From Polynucleobacter antarcticus (GTDB taxonomy: Bacteria > Pseudomonadota > Gammaproteobacteria > Burkholderiales > Burkholderiaceae): a DNA stretch of 64,000 bases. Below the pieces are notes generated by a model. It searched no databases. It saw only the letters and a list, made by a program, of their open reading frames with translations, and had not been told where the DNA came from. The stretch is from NCBI RefSeq assembly GCF_013307245.1, contig NZ_CP028941.1, positions 1,116,001-1,180,000 of the forward strand, given 5' to 3'. Each line of letters opens with the position of its first letter. Within the stretch, counting starts at the first letter, position 1. The position numbers were made by a program, and so were the translations under genes. Positions 30,690 through 38,294 of the stretch are shown here, in pieces.

Positions 30690-30860
30690 CAGGGCGTAGT
30701 TGGCGGAGACGAGATCTCAATCTTGCCACTCCTTTGCAGTTTATACCCATCCATAAAACCATTCATTTATATGGGTTAGAAGGTAGACCCTACTCCTGAG
30801 TAACCCATCCAAACTTATTAAAATCTATGTATTACTGGTAAGCGAGATGGTAAGCAATAC
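30690..30860. other. Candidate attachment region and integrase arm repeats
   Basis: On the minus strand 30711-30701 reads CGTCTCCGCCA, which could be the last bases of a tRNA-Ser (or similar) acceptor with CCA. Towards the integrase there are two ACCCATCCA copies (30745-30753, 30803-30811) and an inverted TGGGTTA at about 30772-30778. Two GGTAAGC copies stand just before the integrase ATG. Such repeats could be integrase arm sites. No matching core was found to the right in this window, and the tRNA reading is inference. Confidence 0.35.
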
Positions 30861-32189
30861 ATGGATATAAATAGTGGCGAAGAAAGATCGAAAGGTCAGA
30901 AATCAACTAAATTTACTGCTAGAGGAATTCTAGCGATAAACCATCCTGGATGGTATGCAGACCCAGAATCCAAAGGTCTGTATTTGAGGGTGTTTGAAGG
31001 ATGCGACGAACTTGCCCGATGCTGGCTCTATAGGTTTACCAGCCCTGTTAGCGGCAAAAGACGGGCAATGGGGCTCGGATCGTTGAGAATTTGTTCACTA
31101 GCCACTGCCAGACAAAAGTCTCTAGACCTCAGAAGAGTAATTTTTGAGGGGGTGGATCCCATTGAACAGCGTCAAGCGAAACAATTTAAGGTAAAGGAGT
31201 CCCATCAGCATTCCATCACCTTTAAAGATGCTGCAGATAGGTGTATCAAAACTAAGCAGGCCGAATGGTCAAACTCAAAGCACAAGGATCAATGGGTAAG
31301 CACTATCAATACTTACGCACTGCCAATAATCGGAAAACTAAAAGTAGATCAGATTACAACTGCTCATATAGTTAAATTGCTGGAGCAAGATATTAAGAAA
31401 AAGGATGGCACTTTAGAAGGCTCTTTCTGGAAAGTTAGAACTGAGACAGCTACACGTGTAAGACAACGTATTGAAGTAATTCTTGACTGGTGTAAAGCGC
31501 ACAAATATATTACTGGAGACAACCCAGCTAGATATCAAGGCGCCCTATGCCATCTTCTTCCAAAAGCGAGCAAGATTAAGAAAGTGGTTCACCACCCTGC
31601 TCTACCGTTTCAAAGAGTCGGAGAGTTTATGAAGGACCTTAGAGCACATAGTGGATATTCTGCTTCTGCGCTTGAATTGCTTACTCTTACTGCCACCCGA
31701 ACCAGTGAAGTTATTGAAGCTCAATGGGATGAGTTTGATTTGGGGAAAAAGGTATGGACTATCCCCGCTGAGAGAATGAAGGCCGGCAAAGAGCATCGAG
31801 TACCGCTAAATACAAGGACAATGGAAATCCTCGATCAATTGAAGACAATCAGGGTGAATTCGTATTTATTCCCTAGCTTCCTACATAAGGAGCGCCCTCT
31901 GTCTAACATGGCTCTACTTACAATGATGAGGAAGATGCCCAAGTACTCTATGTACGTCCCACATGGCTTTAGATCAACGTTTAGAGACTGGGCCGCCGAG
32001 ACTACTGAGTATTCAAATGAAACCGTGGAATTAGCCCTAGCTCATAGCATTCAGAATAAAGCTGAGGCGGCTTATAGAAGACAGGATCAATTAGATAAAC
32101 GCTCCTTACTAATGGCTGATTGGCAAAATTATATTGATGCAGGTATCAATGCATTCTCTCAAAGTGCGGCACATCCACAAATCCCTTGA
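30861..32189 (+). CDS. Tyrosine integrase, P4-type
   Basis: This 442-residue recombinase has the DUF4102-type N-terminal domain (YADPESKGLYLRV... RRAMGLGSL), a SAM-like core-binding domain, and all catalytic residues. These are the first Arg in LTATRTSEVIEAQW, HGFRSTFRDWAAE, and ALAHSIQNKAEAAYRR with the nucleophile Tyr. It would integrate and excise the element, normally at a tRNA 3' end. Its last 44 bases overlap the endolysin gene on the opposite strand. ATG at 30861. Confidence 0.93.
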   Translation: MDINSGEERSKGQKSTKFTARGILAINHPGWYADPESKGLYLRVFEGCDELARCWLYRFTSPVSGKRRAMGLGSLRICSLATARQKSLDLRRVIFEGVDPIEQRQAKQFKVKESHQHSITFKDAADRCIKTKQAEWSNSKHKDQWVSTINTYALPIIGKLKVDQITTAHIVKLLEQDIKKKDGTLEGSFWKVRTETATRVRQRIEVILDWCKAHKYITGDNPARYQGALCHLLPKASKIKKVVHHPALPFQRVGEFMKDLRAHSGYSASALELLTLTATRTSEVIEAQWDEFDLGKKVWTIPAERMKAGKEHRVPLNTRTMEILDQLKTIRVNSYLFPSFLHKERPLSNMALLTMMRKMPKYSMYVPHGFRSTFRDWAAETTEYSNETVELALAHSIQNKAEAAYRRQDQLDKRSLLMADWQNYIDAGINAFSQSAAHPQIP

Positions 32190-32487
32190 AGTTCCCTCCC
32201 CATCGATTCTTGGGGCTGAGACTTTCCCAATATTCGCCTACTGTTCGAATAAGCTCCTTGTCCCAAATAAGCTTTCCATTCCAGAAGAAGTTCAGATCAA
32301 TAGCGCAGCGTCTTAGGTGATTGCTATTCATGGTTTTAGATCTACCGGTCTTAAAGTAAATCTCTTGCTGTTCTGGTGAACGCCAGAGCTCTCCTCCGGT
32401 TAACACCCAGCCTTCTGCATGAGCAAATTGAACCAGGCGACTAACATCTAATAAGAATGCTGCTTGCTCTGTTACTAGACTACTCAT
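32146..32487 (-). CDS. Endolysin, M15-type D,D-peptidase
   Basis: This 113-residue protein has the M15 metallopeptidase pattern: GGELWRSPEQQEIYFKTGRSKT, then HLRRCAIDLNFF with metal His and Asp, and VPHFE with the third ligand. It would cut peptidoglycan peptides during lysis. It overlaps the holin by four bases and the convergent integrase by 44. Confidence 0.8.
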   Translation of the reverse strand: MSSLVTEQAAFLLDVSRLVQFAHAEGWVLTGGELWRSPEQQEIYFKTGRSKTMNSNHLRRCAIDLNFFWNGKLIWDKELIRTVGEYWESLSPKNRWGGNFKGFVDVPHFERMH

Positions 32488-33020
32488 TCTTGTTGCTCTT
32501 TTCTGTTTTGACCATGCATACGCATCTCAAAGATCTTCTCAACTGACCTGCCGCCAAAGTACGCCAGCATGACTAGCTGACCCCACTCTCCTAAGAGCCT
32601 CACATAGGCTTCGTTGATGTCGATTCCCATGGCAGATAGAAGAGCAAACAAAAGATAGGCTGTGAGAATGTATACGAGCGTACCAGGACGAATGTTCTTG
32701 GATAGCTTGGAATCACTACCCATATCCGATTGCCAGCGCTGAGTGGCATTCTCTTGAGCTGCTCTATGCATCTCAGCAAGTAACTTGGATTCTTCTATCT
32801 CAAGTTCTTTTTGCTTGATGTTGTATTCAAGTAATAGTTGCTCTTGCTCGATCTCTAGTTGCTTGAGCTTGATCAGGTCCTCATGATTGGGGTTATCCGG
32901 AATGCGCGCTCCGATCTTGCTCTCAATAAATTCCTTTCCTTTGGCTTGTACCGCGCCCGCAAGTAATCCAAGGCCATTGACGGCCAAGGTTTGTACTAGA
33001 GAAGAAATGATTGGAAGCAT
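32484..33020 (-). CDS. Holin with long coiled-coil segment (3TM type)
   Basis: The 178-residue protein has a hydrophobic N-terminal region (LVQTLAVNGLGLLAGAVQ), then a charged coiled coil (LIKLKQLEIEQEQLLLEYN and following). Near the end come two membrane segments (PGTLVYILTAYLLFALLSAM and GQLVMLAYFGGRSVEKI). This matches the 'holin of 3TMs, for gene-transfer release' family. It precedes the endolysin with a four-base overlap, forming a lysis cassette. Confidence 0.75.
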   Translation of the reverse strand: MLPIISSLVQTLAVNGLGLLAGAVQAKGKEFIESKIGARIPDNPNHEDLIKLKQLEIEQEQLLLEYNIKQKELEIEESKLLAEMHRAAQENATQRWQSDMGSDSKLSKNIRPGTLVYILTAYLLFALLSAMGIDINEAYVRLLGEWGQLVMLAYFGGRSVEKIFEMRMHGQNRKEQQE

Positions 33021-33203
33021 GTATCTGGTTTTTTATTAGATGCTTGAGTTATATATTTCCTTTGGAAGTCCACCGCCCCACAGCCGCCATAGGTTTTTTG
33101 TGGGTTGGCAGTGAGGCGCAGTTACGTGCGCCCCACACCATCGCTCATTGCACACCCACAGCCGCACCCAAACACCCGCTAGTTTTGGCTATCATCCCTA
33201 CTG

Positions 33204-33650
33204 CTAGGGTTTCTTGGCTCCCTTGATCTCTGGTGGCTGAGACTGTTGCGATTGGTTCGACTCTCCCCCTAGTTCGGGTACTTGCTCTGTCGCATCCTCT
33301 TGGTTTGACTTAAGGCGTTTTTCTGCCATCAGCCCTTCTACGATTTCCATTAGGCGATCACCGTCATCTTCTCCAAAGACTTTAGCTACGACTTCGTGTC
33401 CATACTTGGCACATAGACGGTCATACTCTTGCTCTGGGGTAATGGTGGTCTCTTGCGCCCTTTCCAATACCGTGACATTCTCGCGCCCAAACAAATTACG
33501 CAAAATATTGGTTTCATAGGGCGGCACATGCACATGAATGGTCGTAAAGGCATCTCTTCGCACCACCGCTTCCACCTCTCGTATTTGAAAATCACTATGG
33601 ACTAACTCCTTATGCGTTGGTTGCTTGTTATCTGATAAATGGGATTGCAT
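33204..33650 (-). CDS. Phage protein of unknown function
   Basis: This 148-residue protein has a mixed N-terminal half (VVRRDAFTTIHVHVPPYETNILRNLFGRENV) and a polar low-complexity C-terminus (SNQSQQSQPPEIKGAKKP). It lies directly downstream of the capsid gene with an AAGGAAAAAGA ribosome-binding site. The position is where head-decoration or connector genes are usual, but no family is recognised. Confidence 0.55.
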   Translation of the reverse strand: MQSHLSDNKQPTHKELVHSDFQIREVEAVVRRDAFTTIHVHVPPYETNILRNLFGRENVTVLERAQETTITPEQEYDRLCAKYGHEVVAKVFGEDDGDRLMEIVEGLMAEKRLKSNQEDATEQVPELGGESNQSQQSQPPEIKGAKKP

Positions 33651-33663
33651 TCTTTTTCCTTTC

Positions 33664-34710
33664 TTATTGAATAGCTAATACCGCATGGGCATTGGCTCGT
33701 GAGATAGATAAGGCGCAGCGCAGGTTCACCATCGCATACATCGCTAGGGTGTCGTGCGGACGAATTGGGGCAACGATGTCTAGATCGTCATCGCGCAGCT
33801 TCATAAAGCGGGTATTGAGAAAATAGCAGCGCTTACTCCACTCCACTGTTCTATTGGCCATCGCATCTAACTCATCAAACTGCGGATCCCATACAATCTC
33901 GACGCCTTTAAACGCGAGCCCGGTATTGACTCCTGCACCCACTCCGGCATCGATGTACTTGGTCTCCCCTGATCCAGCAATATGGGTCACCGTGACTTGT
34001 TTGCGATAGGTGTCAATGAACTTACCCCCAGCAATAATGAAATCAGGACTACCGCCGTTCTTAATACATTGGCGCCAAGCAGTCTCCATCTCGCCCACCA
34101 AGTTACCGGGCGCTGTTGATGTGATGTCTTTGACAGCATAGTTGCGCCAGTACACTGCTTTGGCTCGATCAATCCCGCCAACGGTACCGGCATCAGGTGC
34201 AAGGCTGACTAAGCTATCGAGACCAACCAATGCATCAGCACCGTGCGAGCCATCGCGGTGCAACTCTAGGTCTAATTTATTGAGAAAGCCTTCTCTGAGA
34301 ACTTCTAGCTGTTCATCCAATAGATTGATCAGCTGCACGCGCTCGTTGTATTCAAGCTGAAAGCCTCGCGCCCCACCTTCACGTACCTTAATGCCGTTAC
34401 TAAAGAGTCGGTCATAGTCGATATATAGACCATCAACGGCTCTTCGCCATGGGAATGAGGCTTGCTCAGTGGTATTGCGCTTATTGAACTTGACGGTCTC
34501 TTCTCCAAAGGCCCAGGAGAAATTACTCCCATGCTCTTTACGGATGTTCTCTACGACGTTCTGTTTTGCGCCCAATAGGCTTTTACGTCCTTCCATGAGT
34601 TTTTTCAGGAAAGGTCTCTCTACAGCGATCTGGTCTACCGGTAGATTGCGCAAGTACTCATCTAAGGAAACCTTAGCAAGCTCTTGCAAGTCTGTATTTG
34701 AAATTGGCAT
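33664..34710 (-). CDS. Major capsid protein
   Basis: The 348-residue product reads as a phage major capsid protein. It has an N-terminal helical segment, FPWRRAVDGLYIDYDRL, a central DALVGLDSLVSLAPDAGTVGG, and a C-terminal beta-rich VDIAPxRPHDT-like end with RTVEWSKRCYFLNTRFMKL. Its neighbours (scaffold and portal upstream) fit. An HK97-type fold is likely but was not verified. No head protease gene accompanies it. The AGGGG ribosome-binding site before ATG at 34710 is good. Confidence 0.75.
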   Translation of the reverse strand: MPISNTDLQELAKVSLDEYLRNLPVDQIAVERPFLKKLMEGRKSLLGAKQNVVENIRKEHGSNFSWAFGEETVKFNKRNTTEQASFPWRRAVDGLYIDYDRLFSNGIKVREGGARGFQLEYNERVQLINLLDEQLEVLREGFLNKLDLELHRDGSHGADALVGLDSLVSLAPDAGTVGGIDRAKAVYWRNYAVKDITSTAPGNLVGEMETAWRQCIKNGGSPDFIIAGGKFIDTYRKQVTVTHIAGSGETKYIDAGVGAGVNTGLAFKGVEIVWDPQFDELDAMANRTVEWSKRCYFLNTRFMKLRDDDLDIVAPIRPHDTLAMYAMVNLRCALSISRANAHAVLAIQ

Positions 34711-35085
34711 ATGCCACCCCTATTAATGTTTATTGATTGATCTATCTATAAATTAGTTAGCTTCATTACCGTTTGATGGAGCGTGGACCCATCCATTGCT
34801 ACGCTACTAGGCGCGACTCTAGCTTTAACGCGTTGGTGTGAAGCAGTAGCTTGGGTTTTAGCCTTCACTACATCTATTGATTATTGGGGTGCTGAGTATG
34901 GGCTTGGGATATTTCTGGGGTTTTTCTTACGGCACTTAAATAAGTCGCCTTTAGTCTTTATGCCCAATGTGTCTTTGTGCCACTTTGGGCATTAATAAGC
35001 GTTTTTTTGCTTGTAGCCGTCAAGGGTGTGCAAGCCACCCCTTTGGGGTGCCCTTGACGGAATTTTGATCCAGCTAATTAAACTT
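34711..35085. other. Intergenic segment with nested hairpin
   Basis: No convincing gene is seen. CCGTCAAGGG (35017-35026) and CCCTTGACGG (35051-35060) form an outer stem, and CACCCC/GGGGTG (35036-35041, 35045-35050) an inner one. The structure separates the capsid gene from the nucleotidyltransferase gene and could terminate or process that transcript. T runs are weak on both sides. A GTG-started 70-codon plus-strand frame (34783-34995) is unconvincing. Confidence 0.4.
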
Positions 35086-35847
35086 CTATAAAAAAGTAGC
35101 TCTTAATTGGTCAAGCACCTGTGAATATGTAACGCTTTTTGCATGTCCAAGCTCTTTTATGTCAACCGCTTCTTTTGCGGCTTGAGCAAGAAACTGTTTG
35201 ATATCAACTTGAATAGATGCTGGTATGGCAATCTTTTGATTTTCGGGTATGGTTGCCAGCAGCAAAACAACATCTCTCAAATGCTTCCGAATCTTCTTGG
35301 AGTCTATTGCTACTCCACTCTCACCCCTTTGGCGCAAGTCTAACCATGCTTTTGCTTTCAGGGGAATCAGTATTGATGCATCGGCCCAGCACACTCCATC
35401 ACGCATCCCACTGCGAATCAATCCGTAGTAATCTTCATCGAGCAATATCGCTGAGAGGCTCGATACCTCATCATCAAATGTAATCGGTGTAATATCGCCC
35501 GGCTCCCCATCTACCAAGATATCCTGCTTACGCGAAAATAACTCAATCTCTTTAGGATATCCAGATGCTTGGGGCTGACTAAAGCGATAAAACTGCCTCC
35601 CATCATCACCCTTCATCTTGTTCTCGTAGATACCAGCTTTAATAAAACTCCAAAAACTTTTTGCAAAGTTAACATCCAATGCCTCTACGATTAAAACAAT
35701 ATCCAAATCCTTGGTAACCCTCCCCAATGGTAGTCCAGCCTCTTCTGTAGCAAGATAGGTCGCCATACCGCCAATCAATACAAACTGATTCTCATGACCT
35801 CGAAATGTATTTTGGAATAACTCCAATCCTACTGGTCCAGCCATCAC
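35086..35847 (-). CDS. Nucleotidyltransferase, AbiEii-like toxin candidate
   Basis: This 253-residue protein has the nucleotidyltransferase GG motif and acidic pair in FVLIGGMATYLA...VTKDLDIVLIVEAL, as in AbiEii/MNT-type proteins. The C-terminal half is helical. It overlaps its partner HTH gene by four bases. AbiE-like pairs act as toxin-antitoxin or abortive-infection systems by modifying cellular RNA. Catalysis is inferred from motifs only. It interrupts the capsid gene cluster, between capsid and scaffold. Confidence 0.7.
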   Translation of the reverse strand: MMAGPVGLELFQNTFRGHENQFVLIGGMATYLATEEAGLPLGRVTKDLDIVLIVEALDVNFAKSFWSFIKAGIYENKMKGDDGRQFYRFSQPQASGYPKEIELFSRKQDILVDGEPGDITPITFDDEVSSLSAILLDEDYYGLIRSGMRDGVCWADASILIPLKAKAWLDLRQRGESGVAIDSKKIRKHLRDVVLLLATIPENQKIAIPASIQVDIKQFLAQAAKEAVDIKELGHAKSVTYSQVLDQLRATFL

Positions 35848-36854
35848 TTCGCCCCTATTCTAATTTCAGTTAATGCTATTTGCACTCGATCGTCGTTCAT
35901 ATCCTCTAAACTCAGAAGTAAAGAATATGGATCCACATAGTCATTTCTCTCTTGCTTATGTTGAGTTCGCCAAGGCGCATAGCGCCAAACCTCTAGCTCT
36001 AGAGCGCCTTCAATTGCCTCAGGTAACATCTGCTCGGCAATCAACTCTTTTTGCGTACTGCGCCACTCCATTTCACCTATAGCTCGGACTACGTTTTGCG
36101 GTTCACCCAACATAGTTTGCTCTGCCAGTGCGCTTAATCCCGCTAGCGGCAACTGCAGAAACTTATCGTGCGGATTACGAAGCCAAATGCGCTTCCGCAC
36201 AGGGTTTTGCAAACAAGGCTTGACGGCATCCCATAGTGCGCTACCCTGAAGATTCAGGCGCCAAATTCGCTCATTCTTATATGCGCCAACATCCAGCCAA
36301 CCATGCTCCATCAGCTCGCTTTTAATGCGAGTCATGGTCATCAAACTATAATCAAGGTGAGCGGCGATCTCTTTCGGGTTTAATGTATCGGGTAAATTTC
36401 CAAGTAGTACATTGATCAAAAATACCTGCGTTGCCACATGTAGCTTTTCTTTGGCATCAACACTTGTTGCCAAAGCGCGCTCTTGAAACTCGACACCCAA
36501 TGGAGGCAAGTAGACCTGTTTAAACGGAATGATAAAAGGCATACGCCTTGCAACCATCTCTTTGCGCGCATAAGCCTGAAGAGTATCTCCAACCCAAATA
36601 ACCGGCACCCCAGCCTCTTTCTGAATCAGCGCTCTTTGCTTTAGCAACGCTGGTAATGCTTGAACACCATCCTTGTTAGCCATCAGAAGAACCTCTATTC
36701 CAGCTAATCTAGCTTTGCCAATATCGTATGTTTGGGCAATATAACGAGGCAATTGTGCCCCTCTCTCCCAGGCGCCCTCCTGCACCAAATCCTCTCCTAG
36801 GGTTTGGTGCAAGTAGGTAATCGCCTGATTAAATAGATTATGTGCATCCTTCAT
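35844..36854 (-). CDS. HTH partner of nucleotidyltransferase (antitoxin candidate)
   Basis: This 336-residue protein has a winged helix near residues 180-210 (LNPKEIAAHLDYSLMTMTRIKSELMEHGWL). Its N-terminal part contains RLAGIEVLLMANKDGVQALPALL. The C-terminal region is mixed. It overlaps the nucleotidyltransferase start by four bases and precedes it, as AbiEi-like antitoxins do. It has its own intergenic operator candidate. The ribosome-binding site is GGAAGA. Confidence 0.65.
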   Translation of the reverse strand: MKDAHNLFNQAITYLHQTLGEDLVQEGAWERGAQLPRYIAQTYDIGKARLAGIEVLLMANKDGVQALPALLKQRALIQKEAGVPVIWVGDTLQAYARKEMVARRMPFIIPFKQVYLPPLGVEFQERALATSVDAKEKLHVATQVFLINVLLGNLPDTLNPKEIAAHLDYSLMTMTRIKSELMEHGWLDVGAYKNERIWRLNLQGSALWDAVKPCLQNPVRKRIWLRNPHDKFLQLPLAGLSALAEQTMLGEPQNVVRAIGEMEWRSTQKELIAEQMLPEAIEGALELEVWRYAPWRTQHKQERNDYVDPYSLLLSLEDMNDDRVQIALTEIRIGAK

Positions 36855-36874
36855 TCTTCCATTTTAACACTATT

Positions 36875-36922
36875 TGTTAATCATTAACATACACAATGTT
36901 AATAATAAATAAAGTATGTTAA
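36875..36922 (-). promoter_or_regulatory. Palindromic operator candidate of the AbiE-like pair
   Basis: TGTTAA-TCA-TTAACA at 36875-36889 is a perfect palindrome with three-base spacer. TTAACATAC at 36884-36892 is an exact inverse of GTATGTTAA at 36914-36922. They lie 20-70 bases before the HTH gene start. Autorepression by the HTH protein is inferred. Confidence 0.5.
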
Positions 36923-36947
36923 ATATCTGATTTAATTGTTATTAATA

Positions 36948-38294
36948 TCAAATTCCCATATTTCCTAGGTGCTGGGCAATACGATCCATTGGATTACCTA
37001 CACTAGCCAACGGTGCTCCTAATGTTGAGGTTCGCGCCCGAATAGGCTGAAAGCTTTGATTTGCAATCGGCTTGTTATTTGCAAGGCTGGGCTCTGGCCT
37101 CTCAATGGACTCATAAATAGACTCAATCATGGTTTGCCATTGTTCGGGTTGATTGCTTTGCACAAAGACCTGCATATAAAACGGGTCTGACATGTATTTA
37201 TTAAAACAGTTTGCCTTATCGATATGATCAATTTCATCTGAACGAGTATTTAAGAACTTAAGCATTTGCAGCTTTGCCTCAGTCACTAGCTCTGATGGTT
37301 TTTTCTTGGCATCAGCCAAAGTCATCACATTACCCACGAAATTACCCTCTATTTCATATTTACGAACCGCATCCTGAAGCGTAGTCACCATAGTTTGCAA
37401 ATCAACAACCTGCTTTTCTAGGTCACGCTTCTCGTTGATAATTTTCTGCATCCGTTCGCGCCCTCGCTTTGACTTGATGTCGCTAGAAGCTTCTGCATCA
37501 ATACCCTCATCTAGCTCGGGATTAGAGTCCGTAGACTGTGGGTTCAAGACCCTAGAGAGCAACTCCTCTGCGGTTTCAGCTGGCGCAGAAGACTGTGCAA
37601 GGGCCTCTACGGTAATGACTGATGGGGTAGGCAATAAGGCGCCAAGATCATATGCCTGAGGTTCTGACTGGGGCTCTAATTTTCCTTCTATAGTAGCCAT
37701 AGAAGCGGGGATATACACTTCGCCTTTTACTGGATTAAATGTTGTCTGGGCTTCTAGGTCTTCTACCCCCTCTACATCTAGCTCTACCTCTACCTCTTCA
37801 CCTTCTTCAAGGTCCTCCGCAAGTTTTGAAAGGCTAGGGCAAAGGTTTGAGTTTGAGTTTGAGCTTGGATTGATTTTCTCTTTACTGAGATCATCTAGCA
37901 AACTTACTGCTTGGCTTTTACGCTCTGCTTTTTGGGCTTCTTTTGCCGCCTTCTGAATTTCAAGCTCTTGTTGTCTTACTAAGCGAGCCGCTTCTTTGAT
38001 TGCAATGCTTTTAAGCCTTTCTTCTTCATCACGAATGGATTTATCACGAGCGATTCTTTGACCCTCCTCATAGGCAGCCTTTTTTGCTTGTGCCTGTGCA
38101 ATGAGCTCTAGAGCGCGCTCCTCCCTAGCCTTATTGCGTTTTGCGGCGCTCTCAGCAGCCTGCTTTTCATAAGCCTCTTTTTCAAGACGCTCTCGTTCTT
38201 TTTTGGCCTCTCGCTCTTGCTCTCTCTGAATAGCACCACCATTCGTTAATACACCCGAACTAAACTCTTGCACCCTATCAACCCCCTGTGTCAT
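36948..38294 (-). CDS. Scaffold-like coiled-coil phage protein
   Basis: The 448-residue product has a highly charged N-terminal 120 residues rich in Glu, Lys and Ala. An acidic middle (EDLEEGEEVEVELDVEGVED) is followed by a coiled coil (RMQKIINEKRDLEKQVVDLQ) and a C-terminal end with GNVMTLADAKKKP. This is the layout of capsid scaffold proteins that precede the capsid gene. It overlaps the portal gene by 17 bases with an AGGAG ribosome-binding site. Alone it would be hard to assign. Confidence 0.6.
   Translation of the reverse strand: MTQGVDRVQEFSSGVLTNGGAIQREQEREAKKERERLEKEAYEKQAAESAAKRNKAREERALELIAQAQAKKAAYEEGQRIARDKSIRDEEERLKSIAIKEAARLVRQQELEIQKAAKEAQKAERKSQAVSLLDDLSKEKINPSSNSNSNLCPSLSKLAEDLEEGEEVEVELDVEGVEDLEAQTTFNPVKGEVYIPASMATIEGKLEPQSEPQAYDLGALLPTPSVITVEALAQSSAPAETAEELLSRVLNPQSTDSNPELDEGIDAEASSDIKSKRGRERMQKIINEKRDLEKQVVDLQTMVTTLQDAVRKYEIEGNFVGNVMTLADAKKKPSELVTEAKLQMLKFLNTRSDEIDHIDKANCFNKYMSDPFYMQVFVQSNQPEQWQTMIESIYESIERPEPSLANNKPIANQSFQPIRARTSTLGAPLASVGNPMDRIAQHLGNMGI

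Noticed and set aside
33011..33226. Plus-strand frame over the gap between holin and the unknown phage gene
   Set aside because: Overlaps both neighbours antisense, composition not protein-like; the gap itself shows only short inverted C/G-rich words.
34783..34995. GTG-started 70-codon frame on the plus strand near the capsid gene
   Set aside because: The ribosome-binding site is too close to the start, no motif is recognised, and all neighbours run the other way.
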